Below are positions 1 through 10,809 of a DNA stretch of 64,000 nt, piece by piece. The translations under genes and the position numbers were made by a program. Numbering within the stretch: position 1 is the first letter of the stretch; the number at the start of each line of letters is the position of its first letter. The stretch covers positions 112,757,195-112,821,194 of the forward strand of contig CP136065.1 of assembly GCA_032622095.1 (NCBI GenBank). The letters are read 5' to 3'. This stretch comes from Siphonodentalium dalli (lineage: Eukaryota > Mollusca > Scaphopoda > Gadilida > Siphonodentaliidae). A model generated the notes under the pieces. That model ran no database searches and had not been told where the DNA came from. It saw only the letters and a program-made list of their open reading frames with translations.

Positions 1-411
1 GACATTGACATGTAGATGGGAACGAATCATTGTGGGGTCATTCGGCCAAAAAACATGGCTGCCAGCGGTCATCTTGGATTTCAAAATTCAATCCATTGGC
101 GCGGTCTACAGGTCGTACTGTTCGTCTGATCATCATGAAATTTGTAGGTCGTAGCTTTGGTCAGATCTTCATAAAATTTGTCATGGATGTTAACAATTAT
201 ACGTAGATGGGAACGAGTTCTTTTGGGGTCAATTGGCCAAAAAAAATGGCCACCAGCAGCCATCTTGTATTTTACTCTTTGCATCACTAAATCCTTTGGC
301 GCAGGTTAGACATTTCAATTAGCACCTTTCCTATTCCTCCATTTACTGTCAACCATTAAATTATTCCCCTACCTAAGTTGAGCTACAGTGTCATTGACAC
401 TTTCATATTTT
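1..411 (+). repeat. AGCTCA-family element, right-hand end with array monomers
   Basis: The window opens inside a tandem array. The monomer carries the recognisable strings GATGGGAACGAGTCATTTT, CATGGC-GCCAGC-GCCATCTT and GTCATGGATGTTAA. After two monomers it passes into the family's right-end module (about 300-411), which contains AAGTTGAGCTACA followed by the palindrome GTGTCATTGACAC and then TTTCAT. The same right-end module closes the copies at 4310, 28552 and 42775. No protein is implied, because the monomer length is not a multiple of three. Confidence 0.8.
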
Positions 412-747
412 CATTTCAACTGTATTTACGTTCCGTATTTTTATATGAATTGGATATGTAGTTCTGCGTGTTGTTAAAAATTATTGTGCCGATATTAAAA
501 TCATATCAATATATATATCATTTTGGGTAATCCCTATATGATGTATGGGCAGTACAATGTCATAATTGTATCAGATTATCAGATTAAATTACTTTATATC
601 CATTACAAAGTTCTCCATACATTTTCTCGACCTGGGAAGGGATATTAACCCATGCTTACTATGGGCAGAAATAAATATAAAATAAAAATAAAAACCTCGC
701 TCCCTCAATGATTTTCAAAAAAGTTGCCTGAGAATCAATACCTTTTT
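412..747. other. AT-rich spacer
   Basis: No gene or terminal inverted repeat is visible. An A-rich stretch (about 671-695, with AAATAAATA-type steps) could be the tail of an old retroelement, but nothing upstream of it can be read as a retroelement protein. Confidence 0.4.
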
Positions 748-3700
748 AGCTCAACTTTACTTTGTAAAGTTTGAGCTATTGCCATGGCTTGGTATCCGTC
801 ATGGATGTTGACATTGACATGTAGATGGGAACGAGTCATTTTGGGGTCATTCGGAAAAAAAAACATGGCTGCCATCGGCCATCTTGGATTTCAAAATTCA
901 ATCCATTAGCTCGGGCTACAGGCCGTACTGTTCGTCTTATTGTCATGAAATTTGTCATGAATGTTAACAGTGACATGTAGATGGGAACGAGTCATTTGGG
1001 GTCATTCGGCCGAAAAACATGGCCGCCAGCAGCCATCTTGGATTTTACTCTTTGTATGACTAAATCCTTTAGCACAGGCTTCAGGTCGTACCTTTAGTCT
1101 GATCATCATAAAATTTGTCATGAATGTTAATAATGACATGTAGATGAGAACGGGTCATTTTGGGGTCATTCGGCCAAAAAAATGGCCGCCAGCAGCCATC
1201 TTGGATTTTACTCTTTGTATGACTAAATCCTTTAGCATGGGCTACAGTTCGTACCTTTAGTCTGATAATTACAAAATTTGTCATGGATGTTAACAATGGC
1301 ATGTAGATGGGAACGAGTCATTTTGGGGTCATTCCGACAAAAAACATGGCCGCCAGCAGCCATCTTTGATTTCAAAATTTAATTCATTAGCACGGGCCAC
1401 AGGTCGTACTGTTCGTCTTATCATCATGAAATTTGTCATGGATGTTAATATTGACATGTAGTTGTGAACGAGTCATTTTGGGGTCATTGGGCCAAAAAAC
1501 ATGGCCGCCAGCAGCCATCTTGGATTTTACTCTTTGTATGACTAAATTCTTTAGCACGGGCTACAGGTCGTACCTTTAGTCTGATCATCATAAAATCTGT
1601 CATGAATGTTAACAATGACATGTAGATGGGAACGAGTCATTTTGTGGTCATTCGGCGAAAAAACATGGCCGCCAGCAGCCATCTTGAATTTTACTCTTTG
1701 TATGACTAAATCCTTTAGCACGGGCTTCAGGTCGTACCTTAGTCTGATCATTATAAAATTTGGTCCTTATTTTTTACTTTGAATTCATGTATTCATGCAT
1801 GTTGCAATAACTTAACAAATTTTTATCTGATCAAAACCAAATTTGGTGTGTGACTATCTCAGCCCAAAATACAGATCAAATTCGAATATGGGTTTGATCC
1901 ATTTTTTTTTAATGGATTATGGCTCTTTTTCAATTTTTTTTTTTATGGGTTAAAGATCTTTCATCGTGATCGGCATCCCGTTTAATGACTGTTATTTTAT
2001 GAAATTTACACTAGATAGCTGAAAATAAAGTTTTGTTGGCGTAATTATAAACAATCAACATTGTTTTCATTGGATCTCTTAGCATATAGAAGTATCAGAT
2101 GCTGATCAACATACTTGCATAATTCTACAGTATGTAGTCTGGCATCTGACACTTCTATACCCTTGATGTGTATTGAGTGCCCATAAGGCCCAACAAATGG
2201 TTTTGATTCTCGGGCATCGCTGCAGCCATCTTTGATTTAAAAATTTAATTCATTAGCACGGGCCACAGGTCGTACTGTTCGTCTTATCATCATGAAATTT
2301 GTCATGGATGTTAATATTGACATGTAGATGTGAACGAGTCATTTTGGGGTCATTGGGCCAAAAAACATGGCCGCCAGCAGCCATCTTGGATTTTACTCTT
2401 TGTATGACTAAATTCTTTAGCACGGGCTACAGGTCGTACCTTTAGTCTGATCATCATAAAATCTGTCATGAATGTTAACAATCACATGTAGATGGGAACG
2501 AGTCATTTTGTGGTCATTCGGCGAAAAAACATGGCCGCCAGCAGCCATCTTGAATTTTACTCTTTGTATGACTAAATCCTTTAGCACGGGCTTCAGGTCG
2601 TACCTTAGTCTGATCATTATAAAATTTGTCACGAATGTTAATAATGACATGTAGATGGGAACGAGTCATTTTGGGGTCATTCGGCCAAAAAACATGGCCG
2701 CCAGCAGCCATCTTGGATTTTACTCTTTGTATGACTAAATCGTTTAGCACGGGCTACAGTTCGTACCTTTAGTCTTATCATCATAAAATTTGTCATGGAT
2801 GTTAACAATGGCATGTAGATGGGAACGAGTCATTTTGGGGTCATTCCGACAAAAAACATGGCCACCAGCAGCCATCTTTGATTTCAAAATTTAATTCATT
2901 AGCACGGGCCACAGGTCGTTCTGTTCGTCTTATCATAATGAAATTTGTCATGGATGTTAATATTGACATGTAGATGGGAACGAGTGATTTTGGGGTCATT
3001 CGGCTAAAAAACATGGCCGCCAGCAGCCATCTTGGATTTTACTCTTTGTATGACTAAATTCTTTAGCACGGGCTACAGGTCGTACCTTTAGTCTGATCAT
3101 CATAAAATCTGTCATGAATGTTAACAATCACATGTAGATGGGAACGAGTCATATCGGGGTCATTCGGCGAAAAAAAATGGCCGCCAGCAGCCATCTTGAA
3201 TTTTACTCTTTGTATGACTAAATCCTTTAGCACGGGCTTCAGGTCGTACCTTTAGTCTGATCATTATAAAATTTGTCATGAATGTTAATAATGACATGTA
3301 GATGGGAACGAGTCATTTTTGGGTCATTCGGCCAAAAAACATGGCCGCCAGCAGCCATCTTGGATTTTACTCTTTGTATGACTAAATTTTTTTGGCACGG
3401 GTTACAGTTCGTACCTTTAGTCTTATCATCATAAAATTTGTCATGGATGTTAACAATGGCATGTAGATGGGAACGAATCATTTTGGGGTCATTCGGCCGA
3501 AAAACATTGTCGCCAGCAGCCATCTTTGATTTTAAAATTCAATCCATTAGCACAGGCTACAGGTCGTACTGTTCGTCTTATCATCATGAAATTTGTCATG
3601 GATGTTAATATTGACATGTAGATGAGAACGAGTGATTTTGGGGTCGTTCGGCCAAAAAATATGGCCACCAGCAGCCATCTTGGATTTTACTCTTTGCATG

Positions 3701-4310
3701 ACTAAATCCTTCCCCGTGGGCTACAGGTCGTAGCTTTGATCGGAACTTCATAAAATTTGTCATGGATGTTAACAATGACATGTAGATGGGAACGAGACAT
3801 TTTGGGGTCATTCGGCCAAAAAACATGGCCGCTGGTGGCCATCTTGGATTTCAAAATTAAATCTATTGGCGATGGCTACAGGTTGTACTGTTAGTCTGAT
3901 CATCATGAAATTTGTCATGGATGTTAATATTGACATGTAGATTGGAACGAGTCATTTTGGGGTCGTTCGGCCAAAAACATGGCCGCCAGCAACCATCTTG
4001 GATTTTACTCTTTGCATGACTAAATCCTTTGGAGTAGGCTACAGGTTGTAGCTTTGGTCGGATCTTCATAAAATTTGTCATGGATATTAATAATGACATG
4101 TAGATGGGAACGAGTTCTTTTGGGGTCATTCGGCCAAAAAACATGGCCACCAGCAGCCATCTTGGATTTTACTATTTGCATGACTAAATCCTTTGGCACA
4201 GGTAAGACATTTCAATCAGCATCTTTCCTATCTCTCCATTTACGGTAAACCATTAAATTATTCCCCTACCTAAGTTGAGCTACAATGTCATTGACACTTT
4301 CATTTTGTTT
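748..4310 (+). repeat. AGCTCA-family element with tandem array
   Basis: The left end is a short hairpin: AGCTCAACTTTAC, then GTAAAGTTTGAGCT. It is followed by a CCATGGCTTGG lead and then about 18 monomers in two types. The ~164-bp type has GGATTTTACTCTTTG in the middle. The ~155-bp type has GGATTTCAAAATTCAATCC instead. The right end is AAGTTGAGCTACA plus the GTGTCATTGACAC palindrome. Both ends therefore carry TAGCTCAACTT in inverted orientation. The segment near 1359-1760 is repeated near 2223-2624 (offset about 864), so the array grew by segmental duplication. Open frames across it are chance readings of the monomer. Confidence 0.8.
1761..2222 (+). mobile_element. Insertion interrupting the array (ACCCAT-family tail plus unknown)
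   Basis: The array breaks at about 1761 and resumes at about 2223. The first half (to about 1984) matches the 3' part of the ACCCAT family: ACCAAATTTGGT, AATACAGATCAA, GGGTTTGATCC, then a hairpin-like CATCGTGATCGGCATCCCGTTT-type end. The second half has a 16-bp imperfect inverted repeat (TAGAAGTATCAGATGC near 2097; GCATCTGACACTTCTA near 2144). Its origin is not known. Confidence 0.5.
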
Positions 4311-5340
4311 GTCCTAATGCGGTATTAAATTTAAACAAAGACTTGTTTTCCTCCCAATATTTGGGGGTGTCTAACTATTAAAATACTGTATATATTAGCA
4401 ATGCATTTGAAACTCATAGCATGTTTATTTCTTATTTTACCAACAGTACTCTGTGATCAACGGAAATGCTCTGCGCTCTTTGGAGATGAAGTACATCTAC
4501 CCCATCAGCCCTTTCTTTACTAAATACCCATTGACATATAATTCTCTTTGGAAATGTTCTGATAATAAGTTCAACAAACACTCATAGGCTTATCATCTGA
4601 ACATTTCCTCACCAATGAATAGGAATCATTTGGCACTTGTATTATCTGTTCATCTGCTTATATTTCCTGGACATCACTCCTGATGAATAATTCCAACTTA
4701 TTCATTTAAACTTTAAAAATTGATGGAAGAATCGATTCAGTAATGAATGGGTTAATTAAAGTATGCTATAAGAGAGCCATCGGATGAAACTTCTTTATCA
4801 GCACGTATCCTGACGGATGTCACTAGTGGCTGAAAGTGAAGGAATAAGTCTATTGCACCTGCATGCTGCAATCACTGAACAATCTGATGGAAAAGCTGCT
4901 CTATTGTTTAATTATGAATTAGACGATACAGACCCTACTTCCTTTTGTTCTTTTGATGGCTCTTAATGGCTAAGACACTGCGCTTGTGTTATCTTACTAA
5001 GAAATCAAGAACCAGCATTGAACAACAGAAAATTACAAAGTAGGTGTGAGTTGTACCGATGCTGACAAATTATCAGGTTGTCTGTTGATTGCTTAATTAC
5101 ACAACGCAAGCGCGACTCTTACCACAACACAACATTGTTGCAATTGACTTTCTTCTGTATGTGGAAATAGAGGGGGTGTCAAACAAAATAAATATAATTT
5201 CGATGAAAATACTGTATGTGGAACTAATTTCATCAATGTCACTTCGTGTTCTCACCCATAAATTAATACAAATTATATTTATTGCAGAATGTCCTGCTAT
5301 TGGCAATTTGGGCTGAACATTATAGTAAGTCGGCACACCC
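4311..5340. other. Spacer with a decayed MITE copy
   Basis: About 4480-4740 resembles the dispersed sequence at 43137-43401, sharing TTATCTGAACATTTCC, CACCAATGAATAG and TCTGCTTATATTTCC. It is therefore a degraded copy of that TTAA-type MITE. The remainder, to the hAT target site at 5341, shows no gene or element that I can support. Confidence 0.45.
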
Positions 5341-7135
5341 CTCCATGCCAGGGTTCGCGCTGCCGATCGCCAATTTAGCAAATGGCTATAAAAAAATGAA
5401 ATGGCTCCAAAAAAATCCTGATTGGCTACAATAATTGGCACCTAGCTTTTGGCTTTTGGCAATTGATACCCATCGGGCATATAATAAAGCTTGCAGTCGG
5501 AAACAAACACACACATCGATATCCGGTCGTGCATAATTGGGTCCTAATTGAAAGCGCATAATAGAATTGCAGCTTATGTCAGATTGACTTATTTTTTTGC
5601 TGGGGTGAATGGGTTTCGAATTTCTACTTGATTATAACACTGAATACGGCTATTGACTCCAATTTGACAAACATTAGCCACACAAAGGGCTTCCTGAAAT
5701 CTACATCGTTAGGAAACTGTGTATTGATAGTAGGTATTAGATAAATTATCATAAATATGTCCTTCGTAACTCAGCTTTCACAAACTGTGACATACAGCAA
5801 ATGTGAATCGTAAGCGCAAGTTAGATTTCCGCAACACTGCATCAGACACACAACATCCTACTAAAATTAAGGAAGTTACTGATTTCTTCTGAGTTTCTTG
5901 TTAATTGTTGCACATCCTTGATAAAATAAATATATACATATAATAGGTAATTTGCTTGTTTGTTTTTATGTGTACCCATACCATGTATGGTACACATAAT
6001 GCCGACGTCCGGATCAACCATCCGTCGTTCGTCTGTCCGTCTGTCTGTCCGTCCGTCTGTCTGTAGACACTTGCTATCCGATTCAATTACTCGAATATTT
6101 TCTACTCTCCTGTATAGTTTTTGGTATCGATCGGTTGATCGGTTTAGAAATTATTAACACTTTGCATCCGCACATAGGCATGAGCTATCCGATGCTGTAA
6201 CCAAAGTATTTTTTGTCTGATTGTTTTCATATCTGATATGTAGGTTTATGATGACACACCCCTCACCTGTATAGTTTTTGGTATCAATTAGTTGGTAAGT
6301 TTAGAAAATAATTAACCCTTCACACATATGCTATCCAATCCAATAAATTGAACATATTTCTTCTCATCTGCCTCATATTTCTTGCCTAAGTCTTTCTTAG
6401 CACGTTCTTCATCTGTATGGATTTTGGTATTGTTTAGTTAACCCTTTCCACTCCTGTTTTTAAATAGAATTCATCCAAGCCAGGATGACTCAAACATTTT
6501 TCATCTGATTGACACCAATTTTGGTATATGAATTTTTGACCCCTAATTACAGATCAAGTGCGAATATGGGTTTGATCGAGTATATTTTAACAGAGTTATG
6601 GCCCTTTATAATTCATACCTCTTTTCCATGCACTATTAAATATGAATAGAACAAGACACAACACACACCTGTGTTATTGGAAGGAGATAATTTATTGCTT
6701 TGGACACAGTGACCTGATAGCACCACTGGTGGCTGCAGAATTATAAACAACTGTCAAACTGTGATTGATTACAGACTCTTTATTCCAATTCTGTTGAATC
6801 CATGCAGTTCATGGCATTATTGTTTACAGAGATACTGTTGTCATAACTTAGAAAATAATTAATACACCAATTCCTTAGTTCCATCATATGATGTCATTGA
6901 AAATGATTAACCCTCTGCACACATGATATGGTCTTCTGATGTCTTTTATTTGATCATTCTCCTATTCTATGTCCATGTTGATGGTGATCCAATTTTAACT
7001 TGCATGCATTTGGGATTAAAATTAACCCATTCGATAGACTCCAGTCTGGGTGAACGTCGACTCTATATTTGAAATATAGAGTCTGGAGCTAATGTCGCCA
7101 AAACCATTTCTATTCAGCGAAGAGCTTCCCCAAAA

Positions 7136-7143
7136 TGACGTCA
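7136..7143. promoter_or_regulatory. CRE-like palindrome TGACGTCA
   Basis: This is a perfect 8-base CREB/ATF-type site inside the small hAT-like element, about 90 bp upstream of the short reading frame at 7228. It might be part of a carried promoter or may be chance. No TATA box or transcript evidence can be seen from sequence alone. Confidence 0.3.
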
Positions 7144-7227
7144 CAGATTAAAAAAAATACATCGATGATTGACAGGTGTCCCCACGTGTTATTTGTTGTG
7201 CTTCGTGCTTCGCAATAGCAATGGCCT

Positions 7228-7410
7228 GTGTCGCGACATAAACTTACAGAAGATAATATTTGTCGTGTGTGCGACTATTCTTTTTCGGGAGATGAACTCG
7301 CTGCATCAACCGGAAAGCTGCATCCGAGAGCAAAAAATAAGGTCGTCATCAAAAATGATGCTTTAGAACTATTTAAAAGCATAAAATTAAGTCATTTCCT
7401 CGGTGTTTAA
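7228..7410 (+). CDS. Short frame with a CRVC motif, possible exon fragment
   Basis: A 60-codon frame reads MSRHKLTEDNICRVCDYSF and continues with a basic stretch (HPRAKNKVVIKND), ending ...SHFLGV. The context around ICRVC resembles the start of CxxC zinc-binding modules written CR(I/V)CG, such as the one near the N-terminus of RAG1-like and related invertebrate proteins. The usual second CxxC pair is absent here. The frame lies wholly inside the 843-bp hAT-like element, so it could be a captured exon or a remnant of the element's own gene. It has no introns or partners that I can identify, and it may not be expressed. Function unknown. Confidence 0.25.
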   Translation: MSRHKLTEDNICRVCDYSFSGDELAASTGKLHPRAKNKVVIKNDALELFKSIKLSHFLGV

Positions 7411-9256
7411 CTTTCAGATGACTTTTTTACGACAAATAATTTGATTTGCAAACCATGGTACAATAAAGTAAATCAAATACACGGACATGAGTGAGTTCTA
7501 TTTATATATATGGGAGGCCAAGTTGGTACCATGCGCAGGCCTATTTATCAGGTCTAGCACATCCTTCAAATTAATCCGAATCGTACCGAATATATAATTT
7601 CGAAGCCATTTTTTCTGTCTCTGTTGTATTTGCAAGCATCGCTTTCAATCGGAGAAATACCGACGAAATTCCGCTCTGTTACTATATTTAGAGGTGACAT
7701 TATGGGAGTCTCCGCCCGCTAACACTTGTTTATTAACCCATACAGTTTCATTGGACGGAAAATAATTTACGCAATCAATCAGATTACGGAATCCCGAGGA
7801 CTTGGAAATGAGATAGCGATGTTATCCGTCAGACCTAATATTCAATGTTGTAATGAATATTTAGGTATGAGTTTACTCAGACTGGATAGACTCATATTAT
7901 CTGATAGACATATATTAAGTTATCACTTTAACTTTGAGCCAGGTTCATCATTAGAGGATATGTCTTATTTTGAAATTCCCTCAATTGCATTTGGGCTACA
8001 GGATAATATTAACAGTGCTGGGATTCTTGAGACTGACTTATTGTATGGGTTTCTAAATTCCATTCTTTTTGTTGACTACTCTGTGTTTATCAGTTCATTA
8101 GTTTGGGTAAGATTAATTCCTTACTATCCGATTTGATAACTCAAATATTTCCATTAATTATGTTTATAGTTCTGGCACAGTTTATGATAACACACCTCTT
8201 ACCTGCATAGTGAGGGTCATTTGGTTTATTTGCTTAAATATATTAACATCCTTCACCAATTCTGTTGACACAATGTGATAGCTAAATATTTTTTGCATGA
8301 TCACTCTATAAATAATCACATCTGTGATAATCATGACACATTCTTCACATGTATATATTTTGGTATCGATCTAATCGTTTTGAAAATATTAACCTTAACT
8401 TCAATTATATTTAAACTGTTTACAAACATATCTTTCCAATGATCAAATTAGAAGAAAATTAACATTTATATCCAATCATTAGCAATCATATTTTATATCC
8501 TGGTCTATACATCCCTTCTATAGTTGATCAGTTATTGATTGTTTTTTTAGTGGTGAAATATTAATAGGTTGCTATGAATTTTTAATATGCAGCTGACACA
8601 AAATATAATGAAAAAAAAATAGCAATGATGCTAAAAAGAAACACACAATGTTATGTCTCATGTTCCAATGTAATAAGTAGATTAATTGAGTTGCTATGAT
8701 GTTTGTCTACCTAATTTCGTAACTATTTGATATTTAACAGCTATGGTGCTTCTCTCCGACTATAGAGCTTCTCTCCGACTATGGATTGAGCTTAATTAGC
8801 TTTATAACTCTATAAGACATATATGTATCTGTGTCACTAATAGGTTGAAATCAAAGCCGCGTCTGTGTTAACATTGTGTTAATGTGAGCAAGGTGCCCGA
8901 TAAGTGTGATTTCACTTGTGAATTAATAGTAAGGTGTGAATTGTTTAAAGATTTGCACTCATGAAAAGGATGGGGTAAGGATATATGAAAATAGCTCATC
9001 GCTGTCGCCAAGGTATGGGTTAAACATCTGCCGATCGTGATCGGCCTCTCGTTTGTTTTTGGAAAACCAAATTCAAAAGTGGCACCAAAAGATATTGGTT
9101 GGAAAAAAGTGGCAACAGAAAGTATAAAGTGGCTCTAAAAATAATGCAATTGGCAACAGTGTTGGCACCTGGGAATTTTGGGCCCTGCTCCATGCAACTT
9201 ACATGTATGCTGGCAGGAGAAACATTATAACATTGGCGAAATGAGTTCTATATATG

Positions 9257-9626
9257 CACGGATGCGGTTACACGCCCCACCCCCCCCCCAAACTTTGGTA
9301 AAAATATTCAACATTTGGTTGGAAGTTTCAAGCCTATAAACACACCATCAGTTGGAGATTTCGCATCGAAAATAGGTTGCAAATAATCTCATAGATTAAT
9401 ATTTCAACCACTATTTATAGCGGCGTGAAATTGGTCGTGACAAAATCGGCATCAGTTGGAAATTCCTAACATTACAGTTGTGCCCGGTTAACGATTAGAA
9501 ATTTCAAACAGGTGGATAGCAGAGGGTGCAAATAGAATTTCCCAAGTTAAGGAAATTATTCAAAGGAGGGGCAGTTATAAATTCCAAGTATTACACCTCA
9601 ACGGAGACATTCTAGACACGTCGCTG
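9257..9626. mobile_element. hAT-like MITE of the CAGGGACGTGGC family
   Basis: The left end, CACGGATGCGGTTACA, and the inverted right end, CAGCGACGTGTCTAGA, are diverged versions of the CAGRGACGTGGC termini of the element at 44173-45188. The interior shares CCCCCCCCCAAACTTTGG and the AGTTGGAAATTT motif with it. Possible mutated target duplications are TATATATG on the left and TAAATACG on the right (6 of 8). Confidence 0.5.
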
Positions 9627-10240
9627 TAAATACGTTTTTAAATATAACTTTGCTCACTGCAATTCTGATATAGATGGGTCAGCTCTCTAACTTCATATAT
9701 TTGTTCCAGCCACTGTCGCAGAATTGGGCGTTTTACTGTTGACCGTCCAGGAGTTTACTTTCGACATAATGACTTGTACACTAGCGAGTTCATATTAATC
9801 CCATGCAACAAATTTAAATTAATTGTTCTGTTATCAATGGGTTTATATATACATCCTTACAGTTGTGCCCGGTTAGTGATTATAAATTTCCAACAGGTGG
9901 ATAGCAGAGGGTGCAAATAGAATTTCCCAAGTTAAGGAAATTATTCAAAGGAGGGGCAGTTATAAATTCCAAGTATTACACCTCAACAGAGACATTCTAG
10001 ACACGTCCCTGTAAATAGATTTTGAATATATCTTGCTCACTGCACTTCTGATAATGATGGGTCAGCTCTCTTATCTTCATATATTTGTTCCAGCCACTAT
10101 CGCAGAATTGGGCGTTTTACTGTTGACCGTCCTGGAGTTTACTTTTGACATAATGACTTGTACACTGGAGAGTTCATATTAATCCCGTGCAACAAATTTA
10201 AAGTAATCGTCCCGTTATCACTGGGTTTATATATACATCA
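9472..10240 (+). repeat. 385-bp tandem duplication
   Basis: Two head-to-tail copies (9472-9856 and 9857-10240) start with TTACAGTTGTGCCCGGTTA and run through GTGGATAGCAGAGGGTGC, GAATTGGGCGTTTTACTG and GGGTTTATATATACATC. The duplication includes the right end of the hAT-like MITE plus about 230 bp of flank, so it happened after that insertion. Confidence 0.85.
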
Positions 10241-10245
10241 TCTAA

Positions 10246-10425
10246 ATTGGATAGATCATCTCACTCGTGTCTTCATAATTAAGACGGCAGGCATGCATCT
10301 TGTTTGGGAGTGATAAACTCTACTCACTCACACTCCGCGCTCACGAGTAGAGTTTATCACTCCCAAACAGGACGCATGCCGGCTGTCTTAATTATGAAGA
10401 CACTCGTTGAGATGATCTATCCAAT
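10246..10425. mobile_element. Foldback element (long palindrome)
   Basis: This is a near-perfect inverted repeat of about 80 bp per arm. It starts ATTGGATAGATCATCTCA and passes GTCTTCATAATTAAGAC, GCATGC and TTGGGAGTGATAAACTC. It has a short central loop around ACTCACACTCCGCG, then the complement back to CCAAT. No coding capacity. A clear target duplication was not found. Confidence 0.8.
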
Positions 10426-10517
10426 ACATATATCATTGTGATAGAAAAATAATGTTACATAAAATTTAAACATTTGAAAAGGATACCTTTGTGACTCAAT
10501 ATAATAGTAATATCTTT

Positions 10518-10639
10518 GTTAGATGCATTGCGCTAAACTGATTAAAATTTTCAGGTTCTTAGGTGTTCAAATATTGCTGTTAGATGCATTGCGCTAAACT
10601 GATTTACATTTCAGGTTCTTAGGTGTTCAAATATTGCTG
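10518..10639 (+). repeat. 61-bp tandem duplication across an EXOSC9 splice acceptor
   Basis: Copy one (10518-10578) and copy two (10579-10639) both contain GTTAGATGCATTGCG, CTAAACTGATT, a TTTCAG acceptor and the first exon bases GTTCTTAGGTGTTC. Only the second copy continues into the full conserved exon. Using the first acceptor would read the start of the exon and then meet an in-frame TGA within the second intron copy. Confidence 0.85.
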
Positions 10640-10703
10640 TTGTAAAAGTTACAGAAATTACTGAGTTGATTCATAGAGCACTAGAAAATGACAACAAATT
10701 AAG
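10615..10703 (+). CDS. EXOSC9: EXOSC9 exon (end of RNase PH-like domain)
   Basis: Exosome component 9 (RRP45) is one of six RNase PH-like ring subunits of the RNA exosome, which processes and degrades RNA in nucleus and cytoplasm. The exon translates to VLRCSNIAVVKVTEITELI followed by HRALENDNKLR. I recall human EXOSC9 as VLRCSKIAGVKVAEITELI then a similar helix ending QKVR, which is a near-identical match. The acceptor is TTTCAG and the donor AAG|GTAGCC. The exon starts in phase 0 and leaves two bases, AG, which pair with the first G of the exon at 12559 to give Arg. Earlier exons (the start codon and most of the RNase PH fold) were not found in 1-10614 and probably lie left of the window. 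The acceptor is tandemly duplicated. Confidence 0.88.
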
Positions 10704-10809
10704 GTAGCCTAATCCTTTGTTTGGACATATGTTATTTGATATCTTGTTTACATGAATGCATTATATAATTAAACAAATACAGTATCAATTATCACAGAAG
10801 CTAATAAAA

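Larger units (their letters stand above)
7042..7884. mobile_element. Small hAT-like element nested in ACCCAT copy A
   Basis: The ends are CAGTCTGGGTGAAC and, inverted, CAGTCTGAGTAAAC (12 of 14 alike). They are flanked by GATAGACTC at 7033-7041 and 7885-7893, giving an 8-bp duplication plus one matching base. Copy C (about 49725) provides the empty site: there the flanks are joined around a single CATAGACAC. A near-palindrome (GACTCTATATTT / AAATATAGAGTC) lies just inside the left end. The interior contains a perfect CRE-type octamer TGACGTCA (7136-7143) and a small reading frame (7228-7410). Confidence 0.7.
5966..9054 (+). mobile_element. ACCCAT-family element, copy A
   Basis: It starts with the hairpin GTGTACCCATACCATGTATGGTACAC and continues ATGCCGACGTCCGGATC and a GTCCGTC-rich tract. 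It ends with TATGGGTTAAAC, the palindrome GCCGATCGTGATCGGC (9030-9045) and CTCTCGTTT. The body is colinear with copy C at 48573-50703, with shared strings such as TTTTTGGTATCGAT, TTTGGGTTTGATC and CCGATCGTGATCGGCC. Copy A is longer because it holds the 843-bp hAT-like insertion at 7042-7884. No protein-coding capacity is evident. Confidence 0.7.
5349..9187. mobile_element. hAT-like element, non-autonomous, with nested insertions
   Basis: An exact 8-bp target-site duplication, CTCCATGC, lies at 5341-5348 and 9188-9195. The ends read CAGGGTTCGCGC on the left and, inverted, CAGGGCCCAAAA on the right; only the first five bases are truly inverted copies. Subterminal GCCA/TGGC-rich motifs (AATTGGCACC, TGGCTATAA, GTGGCAACAG) lie inside both ends. 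An 8-bp duplication with a CAG start is the hAT signature. Most of the interior is a later insertion (5966-9054), leaving roughly 0.75 kb of original element without a transposase. Confidence 0.75.

Noticed and set aside
81-4150. Many minus-strand open frames repeating GGHVFWPNDPKMTRSHLHV-type text, also at 38824-42709
   Set aside because: They are translations of the tandem monomer. The monomer length is not a multiple of three and frames change between copies, so this is not a repeat protein.
4447-4490. Apparent exon after CAACAG reading LCDQRKCSALFGDE with a GT after it
   Set aside because: It does not match any part of EXOSC9 expected upstream, and the following sequence is a decayed MITE.
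7021-7741. ATTAACCCAT direct repeat (7021-7030, 7732-7741) as a 10-bp target duplication
   Set aside because: Alignment with copy C places the insertion at 7042-7884 with inverted CAGTCTG ends and GATAGACTC duplications. The 10-mer is probably coincidental.
9253-9300. Possible hAT start at a C-run shared with 44210
   Set aside because: Kept only as a diverged family member at 9257. The flanking 8-mers agree in just 6 of 8 positions, so a firm call is not justified.
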